NCBI RefSeq assembly: GCF_017589465.1 | Contig: NZ_JAELYA010000001.1 | Span: 124,001-188,000 of the forward strand | Direction: 5' to 3' | From: Pseudomonas schmalbachii | Lineage (GTDB): Bacteria; Pseudomonadota; Gammaproteobacteria; Pseudomonadales; Pseudomonadaceae | DNA: 64,000 nt | Shown: piece by piece, positions 7,153-17,519 of the stretch | How positions within the stretch are numbered: the first letter of the stretch is position 1 | Layout of the letters: every line of letters begins with the position of its first letter | Notes under the pieces: model-generated | Told to the model about the DNA's origin: nothing | Databases searched by the model: none | Seen by the model: only the letters and a program-made list of their open reading frames with translations | Program-made: the position numbers and the translations under genes

Positions 7153-9801
7153 ATGGCTACGAACGTACCAACCCGCGATCAGTACCGTGCACTCGGCCTT
7201 TCCACCCTGGCCTTCACACTGTGCTTCGCCGTATGGACGCTGTTCTCCATCCTCGGCCTGCAGATCAAGAACGAGTTCGGGCTCACCGACACCCAGCTCG
7301 GTCTGCTGATGGCGACACCGGTGCTGACCGGTTCGATCTCGCGAATCTTCCTCGGCCTGTGGACCGACCGCTACGGCGGCCGCTGGGTGTTCGGCCTGCT
7401 GATGCTGGTTTCCGCCGTCTGCGTCTACCTGCTGACTTTCGCCGACAGCTTCCCGATATTGCTGGTCGCGGCGCTGGGCGTGGGCCTGGCCGGCGGCGGC
7501 TTCATCGTCGGTACGGCCTACACCGCCACCTGGTTCGAGCCGAGCCGCCAGGGTACGGCGCTGGGCATCTTCGGTGCCGGCAACGTCGGTGCCGGCCTGA
7601 CCAACCTCGCCGCCCCGCTCCTGCTGCTGGCCTTCGGCTGGCGCGGCGCCGCCCTGGTGTATGCGGCGGTGCTGGGCAGCATGGGCATCCTGTTCATCCT
7701 GCTGGCCAAGACCGACCCGCAGGCCGCCACCCGCCAGGCCCGCCCGATTCCGCTGGCCGAGCAACTGGCGCCTCTGGCCGAGCTGCGTGTCTGGCGCTTC
7801 TCGCTGTACTACTTCTTCGTATTCGGCGCCTTCGTCGCTTTGGCCCTGTGGCTGCCGCACTACCTGATGGAGGTGTACGGCCTGGGGCTGGCGGCCGCTG
7901 GTTTCGTCGCGGCGCTGTATACGGTGCCCGCCTCGCTGTTCCGCATCCTCGGCGGCTGGCTGTCCGACCGCTACGGCGCGCGCAAGGTGATGTACTGGAC
8001 CCTGGGCATGTCGGTGCTCTGCACCTTCCTGCTCAGCTATCCGCCGACCCGCTACGCGGTCACCGGGATACGCAGCGAGATCGAGTTCTCGATGACCCTC
8101 GGCCTGGTCGGTTTCACCCTGATCATCGCGGTGCTGGGTTTCTTCATGTCCCTGGGCAAGGCGGCGGTGTTCAAGCACATCCCCACCTATTACCCGGACC
8201 ACGTCGGCGTGGTCGGTGGCCTGGTGGGCATGATCGGCGGCCTCGGCGGCTTCCTGCTGCCGCTGACCTTCGGCATGCTCAACGACGTCGTCGGCATCTG
8301 GCAGAGCTGCTTCATGCTGCTGTTCCTGATCGCCGCCGGCGCCCTGCTGTGGATGCACTACGCGATCCGCATGGCCGAGCGCCTGGAATGGGCCGAGCAC
8401 CGGGAAAGCCGAGACCTGCCGGAGCTGTCCACCCCCAGCAGCTTCGTGCTGCGCGAATGGCATCCGGAAGATCCCGCTTTCTGGGAGCAGACCGGCAAGC
8501 GCATCGCCACCCGCAACCTGTGGATCTCCATCCCCAACCTGCTGCTGGCCTTCGCCATCTGGATGGTCTGGTCGGTGGTAGTGGCCAAGCTGCCGCTGGC
8601 CGGCTTCAACTACAGCGCCAACCAGCTGTTCTGGCTGGCCGCCCTGCCCGGCCTGTCCGGCGCCACCCTGCGCATCTTCTACAGCTTCATGGTGCCGATC
8701 TTCGGCGGCCGGCGCTGGACGGCGCTATCCACTGCCTCGCTGCTGGTGCCGGCGCTGTGGATCGGCTTCGCCGTGCAGAACCCGCAGACGTCCTACCTGG
8801 TGATGCTGATCCTCGCGCTGTTGTGCGGTCTGGGCGGCGGCAACTTCTCTTCGAGCATGGCGAACATCTCGTTCTTCTTCCCCAAACAGGCCAAGGGCGC
8901 CGCCATGGGGCTGAACGCCGGGCTGGGCAACCTGGGCGTGAGCGTCATGCAGTTCCTGGTGCCGCTGGCGATCACCATGACGGTGTTCGGCAGCCTGGGC
9001 GGCGATCCCCAGATGACCACCGAAGGCACCCCACTGTGGCTGCAGAACGCCGGCTTTATCTGGGTGCCCTTCATCATCGTCGCCACCCTCGCCGCCTGGC
9101 TCGGAATGAATGACATCGCCAGCGCCAAGTCGTCGTTCAGCGACCAGATGGCGATCTTCAAGCGCAAGCACACCTGGCTGATGAGCGTGCTCTACACCGG
9201 CACCTTCGGCAGCTTCATCGGTTTCTCCGCCGGCTTCCCGCTGCTGGCCGGACACCTCTTCCCCGATGTCGACGTGCTCAAGTTCGCCTTCCTCGGCCCG
9301 CTGATAGGCGCCCTCGCCCGCGCCTTCACCGGCGGCCTGGCGGACCGCTTCGGTGGTGGCCGCATCAGCCTCTGGGTGTTCGTCGCCATGGCCGCCTGCG
9401 TGTTCGGCGTGCTGTTCTTCATCGCAGGCAAGGACCAACCGGGCGCCTTCTGGGGCTTCCTGGCGATGTTCCTGCTGCTGTTCTTCTTCTCCGGCGTGGG
9501 CAATGCCAGCACCACGCAGATGATTCCGGCGATCTTCCGTGTCCAGACGCCACGGCTGTTCCCCAGCCTGCCCGCCGAGCAGCAGGCGCTGCAGAGCGAG
9601 AAGGAATCCGCCGCCGCAGTGGGCTTCATCTCGGCGGTGGCGGCCTACGGCGGCTTCTTCATTCCGAAGTCGTTCGGCAGTTCCTTCGACCTCACCGGGG
9701 GCCCTGAATGGGCGCTCTACGGGTTCATCCTGTTCTACCTGCTGTGCATCGCGCTGACCTGGTTCTTCTACACCCGCCGCAATGCCGAGGTGCGCTGCTA
9801 G
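7153..9801 (+). CDS. narK: fused nitrate/nitrite transporter NarK1-NarK2
   Basis: One 882-residue protein made of two complete major-facilitator units. Residues 1 to about 415 (start YRALGLSTLAFTLCFAVW; motifs GGRWVFGLLM, GAGNVGAGLTNLAAPLL) resemble NarK1, a nitrate/proton symporter. Residues about 450-882 (start NLWISIPNLLLAFAIWMVW; GGGNFSSSMANISFFFP, GLNAGLGNLGVSVMQ) resemble NarK2, a nitrate/nitrite antiporter. The join is a short hydrophilic linker (WHPEDPAFWEQTGKRIATRN). P. aeruginosa has two separate genes; a fused form is known from Paracoccus. It lies directly before narG and would supply nitrate and export nitrite. The ribosome site before the ATG is weak. Confidence 0.92.
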   Translation: MATNVPTRDQYRALGLSTLAFTLCFAVWTLFSILGLQIKNEFGLTDTQLGLLMATPVLTGSISRIFLGLWTDRYGGRWVFGLLMLVSAVCVYLLTFADSFPILLVAALGVGLAGGGFIVGTAYTATWFEPSRQGTALGIFGAGNVGAGLTNLAAPLLLLAFGWRGAALVYAAVLGSMGILFILLAKTDPQAATRQARPIPLAEQLAPLAELRVWRFSLYYFFVFGAFVALALWLPHYLMEVYGLGLAAAGFVAALYTVPASLFRILGGWLSDRYGARKVMYWTLGMSVLCTFLLSYPPTRYAVTGIRSEIEFSMTLGLVGFTLIIAVLGFFMSLGKAAVFKHIPTYYPDHVGVVGGLVGMIGGLGGFLLPLTFGMLNDVVGIWQSCFMLLFLIAAGALLWMHYAIRMAERLEWAEHRESRDLPELSTPSSFVLREWHPEDPAFWEQTGKRIATRNLWISIPNLLLAFAIWMVWSVVVAKLPLAGFNYSANQLFWLAALPGLSGATLRIFYSFMVPIFGGRRWTALSTASLLVPALWIGFAVQNPQTSYLVMLILALLCGLGGGNFSSSMANISFFFPKQAKGAAMGLNAGLGNLGVSVMQFLVPLAITMTVFGSLGGDPQMTTEGTPLWLQNAGFIWVPFIIVATLAAWLGMNDIASAKSSFSDQMAIFKRKHTWLMSVLYTGTFGSFIGFSAGFPLLAGHLFPDVDVLKFAFLGPLIGALARAFTGGLADRFGGGRISLWVFVAMAACVFGVLFFIAGKDQPGAFWGFLAMFLLLFFFSGVGNASTTQMIPAIFRVQTPRLFPSLPAEQQALQSEKESAAAVGFISAVAAYGGFFIPKSFGSSFDLTGGPEWALYGFILFYLLCIALTWFFYTRRNAEVRC

Positions 9802-9837
9802 CCATTACCGCGCGCCACCAAGGAAAGGAGGAGAAAC

Positions 9838-12800
9838 ATGAGCTTCTTCATCGACCGCCTGCGCTACCTGGTCAAGCGTCCGCCGGAATTCGCCGGCAGC
9901 CACGGCGAAACCCGCGACGAGAGCCGCGACTGGGAAGACGGCTACCGCCAGCGCTGGCAGTTCGACAAGATCGCCCGCTCCACCCACGGGGTGAACTGCA
10001 CCGGCTCGTGCAGCTGGAAGATCTACGTGAAGAACGGCCTGGTGACCTGGGAAACCCAGCAGACCGACTACCCGCGAACCCGCCCCGACCTGCCCAACCA
10101 TGAGCCCCGCGGCTGCCCGCGCGGGGCCAGCTACTCCTGGTACCTGTACAGCGCCAACCGGCTCAAGTACCCCATGGTGCGCAAGGCGCTGGTGCAGCTC
10201 TGGCGCGAGGCGCTGGCGACCCACAGCGATCCGGTGCTGGCCTGGGCGAGCATCGTCGAGGACCCGCAGAAGGCGAAGCAGTACAAGTCCATCCGTGGCC
10301 GCGGCGGTTTCGTGCGCACCGACTGGGACGAAATGCAGACCCTGGTCGCCGCCGCCAACGTCTACACCGTGAAGACCTACGGCCCGGACCGCGTCGCCGG
10401 CTTCTCGCCGATCCCGGCGATGTCGATGGTGTCCTACGCCTCCGGCACCCGCTACCTGTCGCTGATCGGCGGGATCTGCCTGAGCTTCTACGACTGGTAC
10501 TGCGACCTCCCCCCCGCCTCGCCGCAGGTATGGGGCGAGCAGACCGACGTGCCCGAGTCGGCCGACTGGTACAACTCCGGCTACATCATCGCCTGGGGTT
10601 CCAACGTCCCGCAGACCCGCACCCCCGATGCGCACTTCTTTACCGAGGTGCGCTACAAGGGCACCAAGACCATCGCTATCACCCCCGACTACGCGGAAAT
10701 CTCCAAACTCTGCGACGAGTGGATGAGCGCCAAACAGGGCACCGACTCGGCGCTGGCCATCGCCATGGGCCACGTGATCTTCAAGGAATTCCACCTGGAG
10801 AAGCCCAGCGCCTATTTCACCGACTACATCCGCCGCTACACCGACATGCCGATCCTGGTGGAGCTGGAAACCCGTGAGGACGGCAGCCTGGTGCCGGGCA
10901 AGCAGCTGCGCGCGAGCGACTTCGCCGGCAATCTGGAGCAGGCCAACAACCCCGAGTGGAAGACCATCGCCTGGGACGAAGGCGCCGACCGGCTGGTGGT
11001 GCCGCGCGGCTCCATCGGTTTCCGCTGGGGCGAGAGCGGACACTGGAACCTGGAGCCGGTGGACGCCGACGGCAAGGAAGTGACGCTGTGCCTCTCGCTG
11101 CTCGGTCGCCACGACGAAGTGGCGCGGGTGGCCTTCCCCTACTTCGGCGGCATCGAGCGCAAGCACTTCCCCAGCGTGCCGCTGCGCGACGTCATCCATC
11201 ACCACGTGCCGGCCAAACGCCTGAAGCTGGCCGATGGCCGCGAGGTGCTGGCCGTCACCGTGTTCGACCTGGCCGCCGCCAACTACGGCATCGACCGTGG
11301 CCTGACCGCCACCGTTGGCGGTGCCGGCGAAGATGACGGCGCCAGCGACTACGGCCAGCTCAAGCCGTATACCCCGGCCTGGCAGGAGGCGATCACCGGG
11401 GTGCCGGCGGCGCAGATGATCCGCATCGCCCGCGAGTTCGCCGAGAACGCCGACAAGACCCACGGCCGCTCCATGATCATCGTCGGTGCCGGGATGAATC
11501 ACTGGTACCACATGGACATGAACTACCGCGGGCTGATCAACATGCTCATCCTCTGCGGTTGCATCGGCAAGAGCGGCGGCGGCTGGTCGCACTATGTCGG
11601 CCAGGAGAAGCTGCGCCCGCAGACCGGCTGGACGCCCCTGGCCTTCGCCCTGGACTGGCATCGCCCGCCGCGCCACATGAACGGCACGTCGTTCTTCTAC
11701 AACCACTCCAGCCAGTGGCGTTACGAGAAGCTGGAAGTGAGCGAGCTGCTCTCCCCGCTGGCCCGCCCGCAGGACTTCAGCGGCAGCCTGGTGGACTTCA
11801 ACGTGCGCGCCGAGCGCATGGGCTGGCTGCCCTCCGCGCCGCAGCTGGGCATCAACCCGCTGCGCCTGGCGGCCGCCGCCCAGGCCGCCGGCAAGAGCAC
11901 GGTGGACTACACCGTCGAACAACTGAAAAGCGGCCAGCTGCGTTTCGCCAGCGAAGACCCGGACAACCCGCAGAACCACCCGCGCAACCTGTTCGTCTGG
12001 CGCTCCAACCTGCTTGGCTCCTCCGGCAAGGGCCATGAGTACATGCTCAAGTACCTGCTCGGCACGAAGAACGGCGTGCTCGGCAAGGATCTGGGCGAGT
12101 CCGGAAAACAGAAGCCCGAGGAAGTGGTGTGGAAGGACGAACCCATCGAGGGCAAGCTCGACCTGCTGGTGACCCTGGACTTCCGCATGTCCACCACCTG
12201 CCTGTACTCGGACGTGGTGCTGCCCACCGCCACCTGGTACGAGAAGGACGACCTCAACACCTCCGACATGCACCCGTTCATCCACCCGCTCACCGCCGCC
12301 ACCGACCCTGCCTGGGAAGCGCGCAGCGACTGGCAGATCTACGACGGCATCGCCCGCGCTTTCGCCCGCCTGTGCGTCGGCCACCTGGGCGAGGAAACCG
12401 ACCTGGTGACCCTCCCCCTGCAGCACGACAGCCCCGGCGAGCTGGCCCAGCCCGAGGTGCGTGACTGGAAGAAGGGCGAGTGCGAACCGATCCCCGGCAA
12501 GACCATGCCCTCGCTCATCGAGGTCAAGCGCAACTACCCGGAAACCTACGAGCGCTTCAGCTCCGTCGGCCCGCTGCTGGACGATATCGGCAACGGCGGC
12601 AAGGGCATCGCCTGGCAGACCCAGGAGGAAGTCGACCTGCTCGGCAAGCTCAACTACCGCAAGCTCGACGGCTCGGCCAAGGGCCGGCCGAAACTGGACT
12701 CGGCAGTGGATGCTGCGGAGATGATCCTCGCCCTGGCGCCGGAAACCAACGGCCAGGTGGCGGTGAAGGCCTGGGCGGCGTTGTCGAAGATCACCGGGCG

Positions 12801-13602
12801 TGACCACACCCACCTGGCGCGGCCCAAGGAAGAAGAGAAGATCCGCTTCCGCGACCTGGTCGCACAACCGCGCAAGATCATTTCCAGTCCCACCTGGTCG
12901 GGCCTGGAAGACGAGCACGTCAGCTACAACGCGTGCTACACCAACGTCCACGAGCTGATCCCCTGGCGCACCCTCACCGGCCGCCAGCAGTTCTACCAGG
13001 ACCACCCCTGGATGCGTGCCTTCGGTGAGAGCCTGATGGTCTATCGCCCGCCCATCGATACCAAGGCCGCCGCCAGCGTCGCCGCGCCGAAGGGCAACGG
13101 CAACCCGGAGATCGCCCTGAACTGGCTGACTCCGCACCAGAAATGGGGCATCCACTCTACCTACAGCGACAACCTGCTGATGCAGACCCTCTCGCGCGGC
13201 GGGCCCATCGTCTGGATCTCCGAGGACGACGCGCGCTCCATCGGCGTCGCCGACAACGACTGGATCGAGCTGTACAACGCCAACGGCGCCATCGCCGCCC
13301 GCGCGGTGGTGAGCCAGCGGGTGCGGCCGGGCATGGTGATGATGTACCACGCCCAGGAACGCATCCTGAACATACCGGGCTCCGAGGTGACGGGCACCCG
13401 TGGCGGCATCCACAACTCGGTCACCCGGGTCTGCCCCAAGCCGACCCACATGATCGGCGGCTACGCCCAGCTCTCCTACGGTTTCAACTACTACGGCACC
13501 GTCGGCTCGAACCGCGACGAATTCGTCATCGTGCGCAAGATGCGCAACATCGACTGGCTCGACGGCGAAGGCAACGACTACCAGCAGGAGGCCGTGAAAT
13601 GA
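9838..13602 (+). CDS. narG: respiratory nitrate reductase alpha subunit
   Basis: Catalytic molybdenum subunit of the membrane-bound, cytoplasm-facing nitrate reductase (nitrate to nitrite with quinol electrons). Its 1254 residues match the family. The N-terminus carries the FS0 iron-sulfur ligand region HGVNCTGSCSWK. The core includes PRGCPRGASYSWYLYS, YIIAWGSNVPQTRTPDAHF and NHWYHMDMNYRGLINMLILC, which bind the bis-MGD cofactor. The C-terminal lobe ends with YGFNYYGTVGSNRDEF. A strong ribosome site (AGGAAAGGAGG) lies before the ATG. The stop overlaps the narH start (ATGA), indicating translational coupling. Confidence 0.97.
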   Translation: MSFFIDRLRYLVKRPPEFAGSHGETRDESRDWEDGYRQRWQFDKIARSTHGVNCTGSCSWKIYVKNGLVTWETQQTDYPRTRPDLPNHEPRGCPRGASYSWYLYSANRLKYPMVRKALVQLWREALATHSDPVLAWASIVEDPQKAKQYKSIRGRGGFVRTDWDEMQTLVAAANVYTVKTYGPDRVAGFSPIPAMSMVSYASGTRYLSLIGGICLSFYDWYCDLPPASPQVWGEQTDVPESADWYNSGYIIAWGSNVPQTRTPDAHFFTEVRYKGTKTIAITPDYAEISKLCDEWMSAKQGTDSALAIAMGHVIFKEFHLEKPSAYFTDYIRRYTDMPILVELETREDGSLVPGKQLRASDFAGNLEQANNPEWKTIAWDEGADRLVVPRGSIGFRWGESGHWNLEPVDADGKEVTLCLSLLGRHDEVARVAFPYFGGIERKHFPSVPLRDVIHHHVPAKRLKLADGREVLAVTVFDLAAANYGIDRGLTATVGGAGEDDGASDYGQLKPYTPAWQEAITGVPAAQMIRIAREFAENADKTHGRSMIIVGAGMNHWYHMDMNYRGLINMLILCGCIGKSGGGWSHYVGQEKLRPQTGWTPLAFALDWHRPPRHMNGTSFFYNHSSQWRYEKLEVSELLSPLARPQDFSGSLVDFNVRAERMGWLPSAPQLGINPLRLAAAAQAAGKSTVDYTVEQLKSGQLRFASEDPDNPQNHPRNLFVWRSNLLGSSGKGHEYMLKYLLGTKNGVLGKDLGESGKQKPEEVVWKDEPIEGKLDLLVTLDFRMSTTCLYSDVVLPTATWYEKDDLNTSDMHPFIHPLTAATDPAWEARSDWQIYDGIARAFARLCVGHLGEETDLVTLPLQHDSPGELAQPEVRDWKKGECEPIPGKTMPSLIEVKRNYPETYERFSSVGPLLDDIGNGGKGIAWQTQEEVDLLGKLNYRKLDGSAKGRPKLDSAVDAAEMILALAPETNGQVAVKAWAALSKITGRDHTHLARPKEEEKIRFRDLVAQPRKIISSPTWSGLEDEHVSYNACYTNVHELIPWRTLTGRQQFYQDHPWMRAFGESLMVYRPPIDTKAAASVAAPKGNGNPEIALNWLTPHQKWGIHSTYSDNLLMQTLSRGGPIVWISEDDARSIGVADNDWIELYNANGAIAARAVVSQRVRPGMVMMYHAQERILNIPGSEVTGTRGGIHNSVTRVCPKPTHMIGGYAQLSYGFNYYGTVGSNRDEFVIVRKMRNIDWLDGEGNDYQQEAVK

Positions 13603-15155
13603 AAATCCGTTCCCAGGTCGGCATGGTCCTGAACCTCGACAAGTGCATCGGCTGCCACACCTGCTCGGTCACCTGCAAGAACGTCTGGACCAGCCGCGAA
13701 GGCATCGAGTACGCCTGGTACAACAACGTCGAGACCAAGCCCGGCATCGGCTATCCCAAGGAATGGGAGAACCAGAAGAAATGGAACGGCGGCTGGGTGC
13801 GCAACGCCGACGGCTCGATCAACCCGCGCATCGGCGGCAAGTGGCGGGTGCTGGCGAACATCTTCGCCAACCCCGACCTGCCGGAAATCGACGACTACTA
13901 CGAGCCCTTCACCTTCGACTACCAGCACCTGCACAGCGCCAAACAGGGCGAGCACCAGCCAGTGGCGCGGCCGCGCTCGCTGATCTCCGGGCTGCGGATG
14001 AACAAGGTGGAATGGGGGCCGAACTGGGAGGAACTGCTGGGCACCGAGTTCGCCAAGCGCCGCAAGGACATCAACTTCGACCAGGTCCAGGCGGACATCT
14101 ACGGGCAGTTCGAAAACACCTTCATGATGTACCTGCCGCGTCTGTGCGAGCACTGCCTGAACCCGGCGTGCGTGGCCTCCTGCCCGAGCGGCGCGATCTA
14201 CAAGCGCGAGGAGGACGGCATCGTCCTGATCGACCAGGACAAGTGCCGCGGCTGGCGCATGTGCATCTCCGGCTGCCCGTACAAGAAGATCTATTACAAC
14301 TGGAAGAGCGGCAAATCCGAGAAATGCATCTTCTGCTACCCGCGCATCGAGACCGGCCAGCCAACCGTCTGCTCCGAGACCTGCGTCGGGCGCATCCGCT
14401 ACCTCGGCGTGCTGCTCTACGACGCCGACCGCATCGAGGAAGTGGCCGCCTCGGCGGATGACCGCGACCTCTACCACCGCCAGTGCGAGATCTTCCTCGA
14501 TCCCAACGATCCGGAAGTGATCGCCCAGGCCCGCAAGGATGGCGTGCCCGACAACGTGATCGCCGCCGCCCAGGCCTCGCCGGTGTACAAGCTGGCCATC
14601 GACTGGCAACTGGCCCTGCCGCTGCACCCGGAATACCGCACGCTGCCGATGGTCTGGTACGTGCCGCCGCTCTCCCCCATCCAGTCCGCCGCCGAGGCCG
14701 GCCACGTGGAGTTCGACGGAGTCCTGCCGAAGGTCGAGTCGCTGCGCATTCCCGTGCGCTACCTGGCCAACATGCTCACCGCCGGCGAGGAAGCGCCCGT
14801 GGTGCTGGCCCTCAAGCGGCTGATGGCGATGCGCGTATACATGCGCGCCAAGCACGTGGACGGCACCCTGAACGCCGAAGTGCTGCAGCAGGTCGGCCTG
14901 AGTCAGCGGCAGGTGGAAGAGATGTACCGCTACCTGGCCATCGCCAACTACGAGGACCGCTTCGTCATCCCCACCGGCCACCGCGAGCATGTTCCCGAGG
15001 CCTATGCCGAACGCAGCGGCTGCGGCTTCACCTTCGGCGACGGCTGCAACGGCGGCAACAACCAGGTCAGCCTGTTCGGCGGGCGCAAGCAGACCACCAC
15101 GCTGGTCAAGCCGGTGCAGACCTTCGATCCGGTGGAGGACAGCCGCCATGGGTAA
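13599..15155 (+). CDS. narH: respiratory nitrate reductase beta subunit
   Basis: Electron-transfer subunit (518 residues) carrying three [4Fe-4S] clusters and one [3Fe-4S] cluster. Ligand runs are visible: CIGCHTCSVTCKNVW near residue 16, CEHCLNPACVASCP, CRGWRMCISGCPYK (Trp replacing a Cys, as in the [3Fe-4S] site of this family), and CIFCYPRIETGQPTVCSETC. The start is ATG 13599, overlapping the narG stop. The 3' end overlaps narJ by 8 bp. It sits between NarG and the NarI cytochrome in the enzyme. Confidence 0.97.
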   Translation: MKIRSQVGMVLNLDKCIGCHTCSVTCKNVWTSREGIEYAWYNNVETKPGIGYPKEWENQKKWNGGWVRNADGSINPRIGGKWRVLANIFANPDLPEIDDYYEPFTFDYQHLHSAKQGEHQPVARPRSLISGLRMNKVEWGPNWEELLGTEFAKRRKDINFDQVQADIYGQFENTFMMYLPRLCEHCLNPACVASCPSGAIYKREEDGIVLIDQDKCRGWRMCISGCPYKKIYYNWKSGKSEKCIFCYPRIETGQPTVCSETCVGRIRYLGVLLYDADRIEEVAASADDRDLYHRQCEIFLDPNDPEVIAQARKDGVPDNVIAAAQASPVYKLAIDWQLALPLHPEYRTLPMVWYVPPLSPIQSAAEAGHVEFDGVLPKVESLRIPVRYLANMLTAGEEAPVVLALKRLMAMRVYMRAKHVDGTLNAEVLQQVGLSQRQVEEMYRYLAIANYEDRFVIPTGHREHVPEAYAERSGCGFTFGDGCNGGNNQVSLFGGRKQTTTLVKPVQTFDPVEDSRHG

Positions 15156-15906
15156 CTACGAACCCTGCGATGGCCCGGCAGTGGGCCTGCTCAGCCTGCG
15201 CGTGCTGGCGCGGCTGCTCGACTACCCCAGCGCCGAACTGCAGGCCGCCAGCGCCGAGGCGATCGCCATCCTCGGCGCCGAGGAGCGCCTGCCCGCCCCG
15301 CTGCGCGAGCAACTCGCCCAGTGGTGCCGGGAGCTGGCCGGCGGCGACCTGCTGGACCTGGAGGAAGCCTACGTCGAGCTCTTCGACCGTGGCCGCGCCA
15401 CCTCGCTGCTGCTCTTCGAGCACGTGCACGGCGAATCCCGCGACCGCGGCCAGGCCATGGTCAACCTGCTGGCCGAGTACGAGGCCGCCGGCTTCCAGCT
15501 CGACGCCCGCGAACTGCCGGACCACCTGCCGCTGTTCCTGGAATACCTGTCCACCCGCAATCACGAAGAGATCGGCCAGTGGCTGGGCGATATCCAGCAC
15601 ATCCTCGCCCTGCTGGCGGCGCGGCTGGAAGAGCGCAACACCCGCTACGCATTGGTGCCCCGCGCCCTGCTCGCGCTGATCGGCGCCACCGACGCCATCG
15701 ACGAGCAGCGCTCCACGGTCTCGACCGAACAGCCGGACAACACACCCCAGGCGCTGGACGCGGTGTGGGAGGAAGAGGCGGTGCGCTTCAACGCCGAAAC
15801 CGACAAGGACTGCAGCCTGCAGTCCGCCGAAGGCCGGAGGCTCGCCGAGCGCAAGTACGAGACGCTGCCCCAGGTCATCCAGGTCATGCCGTCCGCCGGC
15901 CAATGA
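15148..15906 (+). CDS. narJ: nitrate reductase assembly chaperone (delta)
   Basis: Dedicated chaperone that binds apo-NarG, helps insert the molybdenum cofactor and is absent from the final enzyme. The start ATG 15148 lies inside the narH 3' end and gives 252 residues, close to other NarJ proteins. The family motif [20 protein letters not shown] and the helical TorD-like region [13 protein letters not shown] are clear. The C-terminal part is acidic and less conserved. Confidence 0.95.
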   Translation: MGNYEPCDGPAVGLLSLRVLARLLDYPSAELQAASAEAIAILGAEERLPAPLREQLAQWCRELAGGDLLDLEEAYVELFDRGRATSLLLFEHVHGESRDRGQAMVNLLAEYEAAGFQLDARELPDHLPLFLEYLSTRNHEEIGQWLGDIQHILALLAARLEERNTRYALVPRALLALIGATDAIDEQRSTVSTEQPDNTPQALDAVWEEEAVRFNAETDKDCSLQSAEGRRLAERKYETLPQVIQVMPSAGQ

Positions 15907-15919
15907 ACGGAGGCTCATC

Positions 15920-16603
15920 ATGTTCGAGGACTACCTGCTCCACCTCATCTACGGCTTCTACCCCTACCTCGCCGGCACCGTGTTCCTGCTCGGCAGCCTG
16001 CTGCGCTATGACTACGGCCAGTACACCTGGAAGACCGGTTCCAGCCAGATGCTCTCGACCAGGCACATGCGCCTGGCGAGCAACCTGTTCCACATCGGCA
16101 TCCTGGCGATCTTCTTCGGCCACCTGATCGGCCTGCTGACGCCGCACTGGGTGTACGCGCCATTCATGTCCGCCGGCAACAAGCAGCTCATGGCCATCGT
16201 CTTCGGCGGCGTGGCCGGCGTGCTCTGCGTGATCGGCGGCGCCATGCTGCTCTGGCGCCGCCTGTTCAACCCGCGGGTACGCGCTTCCTCCAGCGTGATG
16301 GACAACCTGATCATCGCCCTGTTGCTGCTGCAGGCGATCCTCGGGCTGATCACCATCTTCTTCTCGCTGCACCACCTGGACGGCGGCATGATGCTGCTGC
16401 TGGCCAACTGGGCTCAGTCCATCGTGTTCTTCCGTGGCGACGCGGCCAGCTTCCTGGTCGGGGCGCCGCTGATCTTCAAGCTGCACATCTTCATCGGCCT
16501 GACCATCATCCTGCTGTTCCCCTTCACCCGCCTGGTGCACGTCTGGAGCATTCCGCTGGGCTACCTCGGGCGCAACTACCAGATCGTCCGCCGACGCGGC
16601 TGA
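15920..16603 (+). CDS. narI: respiratory nitrate reductase gamma subunit, cytochrome b
   Basis: Membrane cytochrome b of 227 residues that oxidises quinol and passes electrons to NarH. Five hydrophobic segments are visible ([94 protein letters not shown]). The heme-ligand histidines lie in the FHIGI...GHLIG and FKLHIFIG...RLVHVWS regions. It starts 13 bp after narJ with GGAGG upstream. Confidence 0.96.
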   Translation: MFEDYLLHLIYGFYPYLAGTVFLLGSLLRYDYGQYTWKTGSSQMLSTRHMRLASNLFHIGILAIFFGHLIGLLTPHWVYAPFMSAGNKQLMAIVFGGVAGVLCVIGGAMLLWRRLFNPRVRASSSVMDNLIIALLLLQAILGLITIFFSLHHLDGGMMLLLANWAQSIVFFRGDAASFLVGAPLIFKLHIFIGLTIILLFPFTRLVHVWSIPLGYLGRNYQIVRRRG

Positions 16604-16614
16604 GGAGTGCAGAC

Positions 16615-17427
16615 ATGGACATGATCGCAGTCGAGAACCTGCCCCCTACCCCTGTGCCGGTGATCCGGGTCGGCGACACGCGGCTCACTGAGGCCGACAT
16701 CGCCCGGGAAACACCCTTCCATCCGTCCTCTACGCTGGCCGAAGCCCAGCTTAATGCGGCCCGCGCCCTGGTGGTGCGCGAATTGCTGGCGCAGCGCGCC
16801 GCCATGCTCGGCCTCACGGCGGACAGCGAGGCGGAAAACGACCAGGCGGTGGCCACCCTGCTGGAACGCGAGTTGAACGTGCCGGAACCGGACGAAGCCG
16901 CCTGCCGTCGCTATTTCGACACCCACCGCGAGCGCTTTTCCGAGCCGACCCGGCTGCGCGTCCGGCACATCCTGCTGCCGGCCGCCCCCGAGGACGCCCG
17001 TGCCCGCGACGCGCACTACCGGCTCGGCGAGAAGCTGCTGCGCGAACTCGGCGAGCACCCCGAGCGCTTCACCGAGCTGGCCCAGCGGCACTCCGCCTGC
17101 CCGTCGAAGGACGAAGGCGGCGACCTCGGCTGGCTGACCTCCGGCCAGACCGTCGCCGAACTGGACCAGGCGCTGCAGCGGTTGCCGGTCGGGCTGCATG
17201 AGCGGCCGCTGGCGTCTCGCTACGGCTGGCACCTGGTGAGCATCGACGAGCGCCAGGAACGCAAGCCCCTGCCCTACGCCCAGGTCGCCAGCAGGGTGCG
17301 CTACAGCTTGCGCGAGGAATCGACCCGCCACGCCCTGCGCCAGTATCTGCTGGCGCTGGAGGCAGAACTTGGCGTCGAGGGCTTCAGCCTCGCCGAAGAC
17401 CCGAGCGCACCGCCCGCTTCGAGATGA
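16615..17427 (+). CDS. parvulin-type peptidyl-prolyl isomerase of the nar operon
   Basis: PpiC/NifM-like rotamase of 270 residues, without a signal peptide and so probably cytoplasmic. An N-terminal helical region (DTRLTEADIARETPF) precedes a parvulin domain from about residue 100: RLRVRHILLPAAPEDAR, FTELAQRHSACPSKDEGGDLGW, LASRYGWHLVSIDER. P. aeruginosa has a gene of this type in the same place after narI, where it probably helps nitrate reductase folding. Here the operon ends with it, without the moaA1 gene found next in P. aeruginosa. Confidence 0.85.
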   Translation: MDMIAVENLPPTPVPVIRVGDTRLTEADIARETPFHPSSTLAEAQLNAARALVVRELLAQRAAMLGLTADSEAENDQAVATLLERELNVPEPDEAACRRYFDTHRERFSEPTRLRVRHILLPAAPEDARARDAHYRLGEKLLRELGEHPERFTELAQRHSACPSKDEGGDLGWLTSGQTVAELDQALQRLPVGLHERPLASRYGWHLVSIDERQERKPLPYAQVASRVRYSLREESTRHALRQYLLALEAELGVEGFSLAEDPSAPPASR

Positions 17428-17438
17428 TCGATCGCCAT

Positions 17439-17466
17439 CCGGCCCTGGTGACGGAGCCAGGGCCGG
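17439..17466. terminator. hairpin between convergent nar operon and TonB receptor
   Basis: A perfect 10-bp stem (CCGGCCCTGG / CCAGGGCCGG) with an 8-nt loop starts 11 bp after the parvulin stop. The T-run is poor (GAGGATGTTTCC), so it is assigned as a terminator mainly by position. Confidence 0.55.
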
Positions 17467-17519
17467 GAGGATGTTTCCACAACTGTCGACCACATCCCCG
17501 GCCTTTTCGATCGCAGGGC

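Noticed and set aside
9805-13449. A 1214-codon open frame on the minus strand, opposite narG
   Set aside because: It lies wholly antisense to narG, has no family motifs and is rich in Gly/Val/Arg/His, as expected from the high-GC third-position bias of the real gene.
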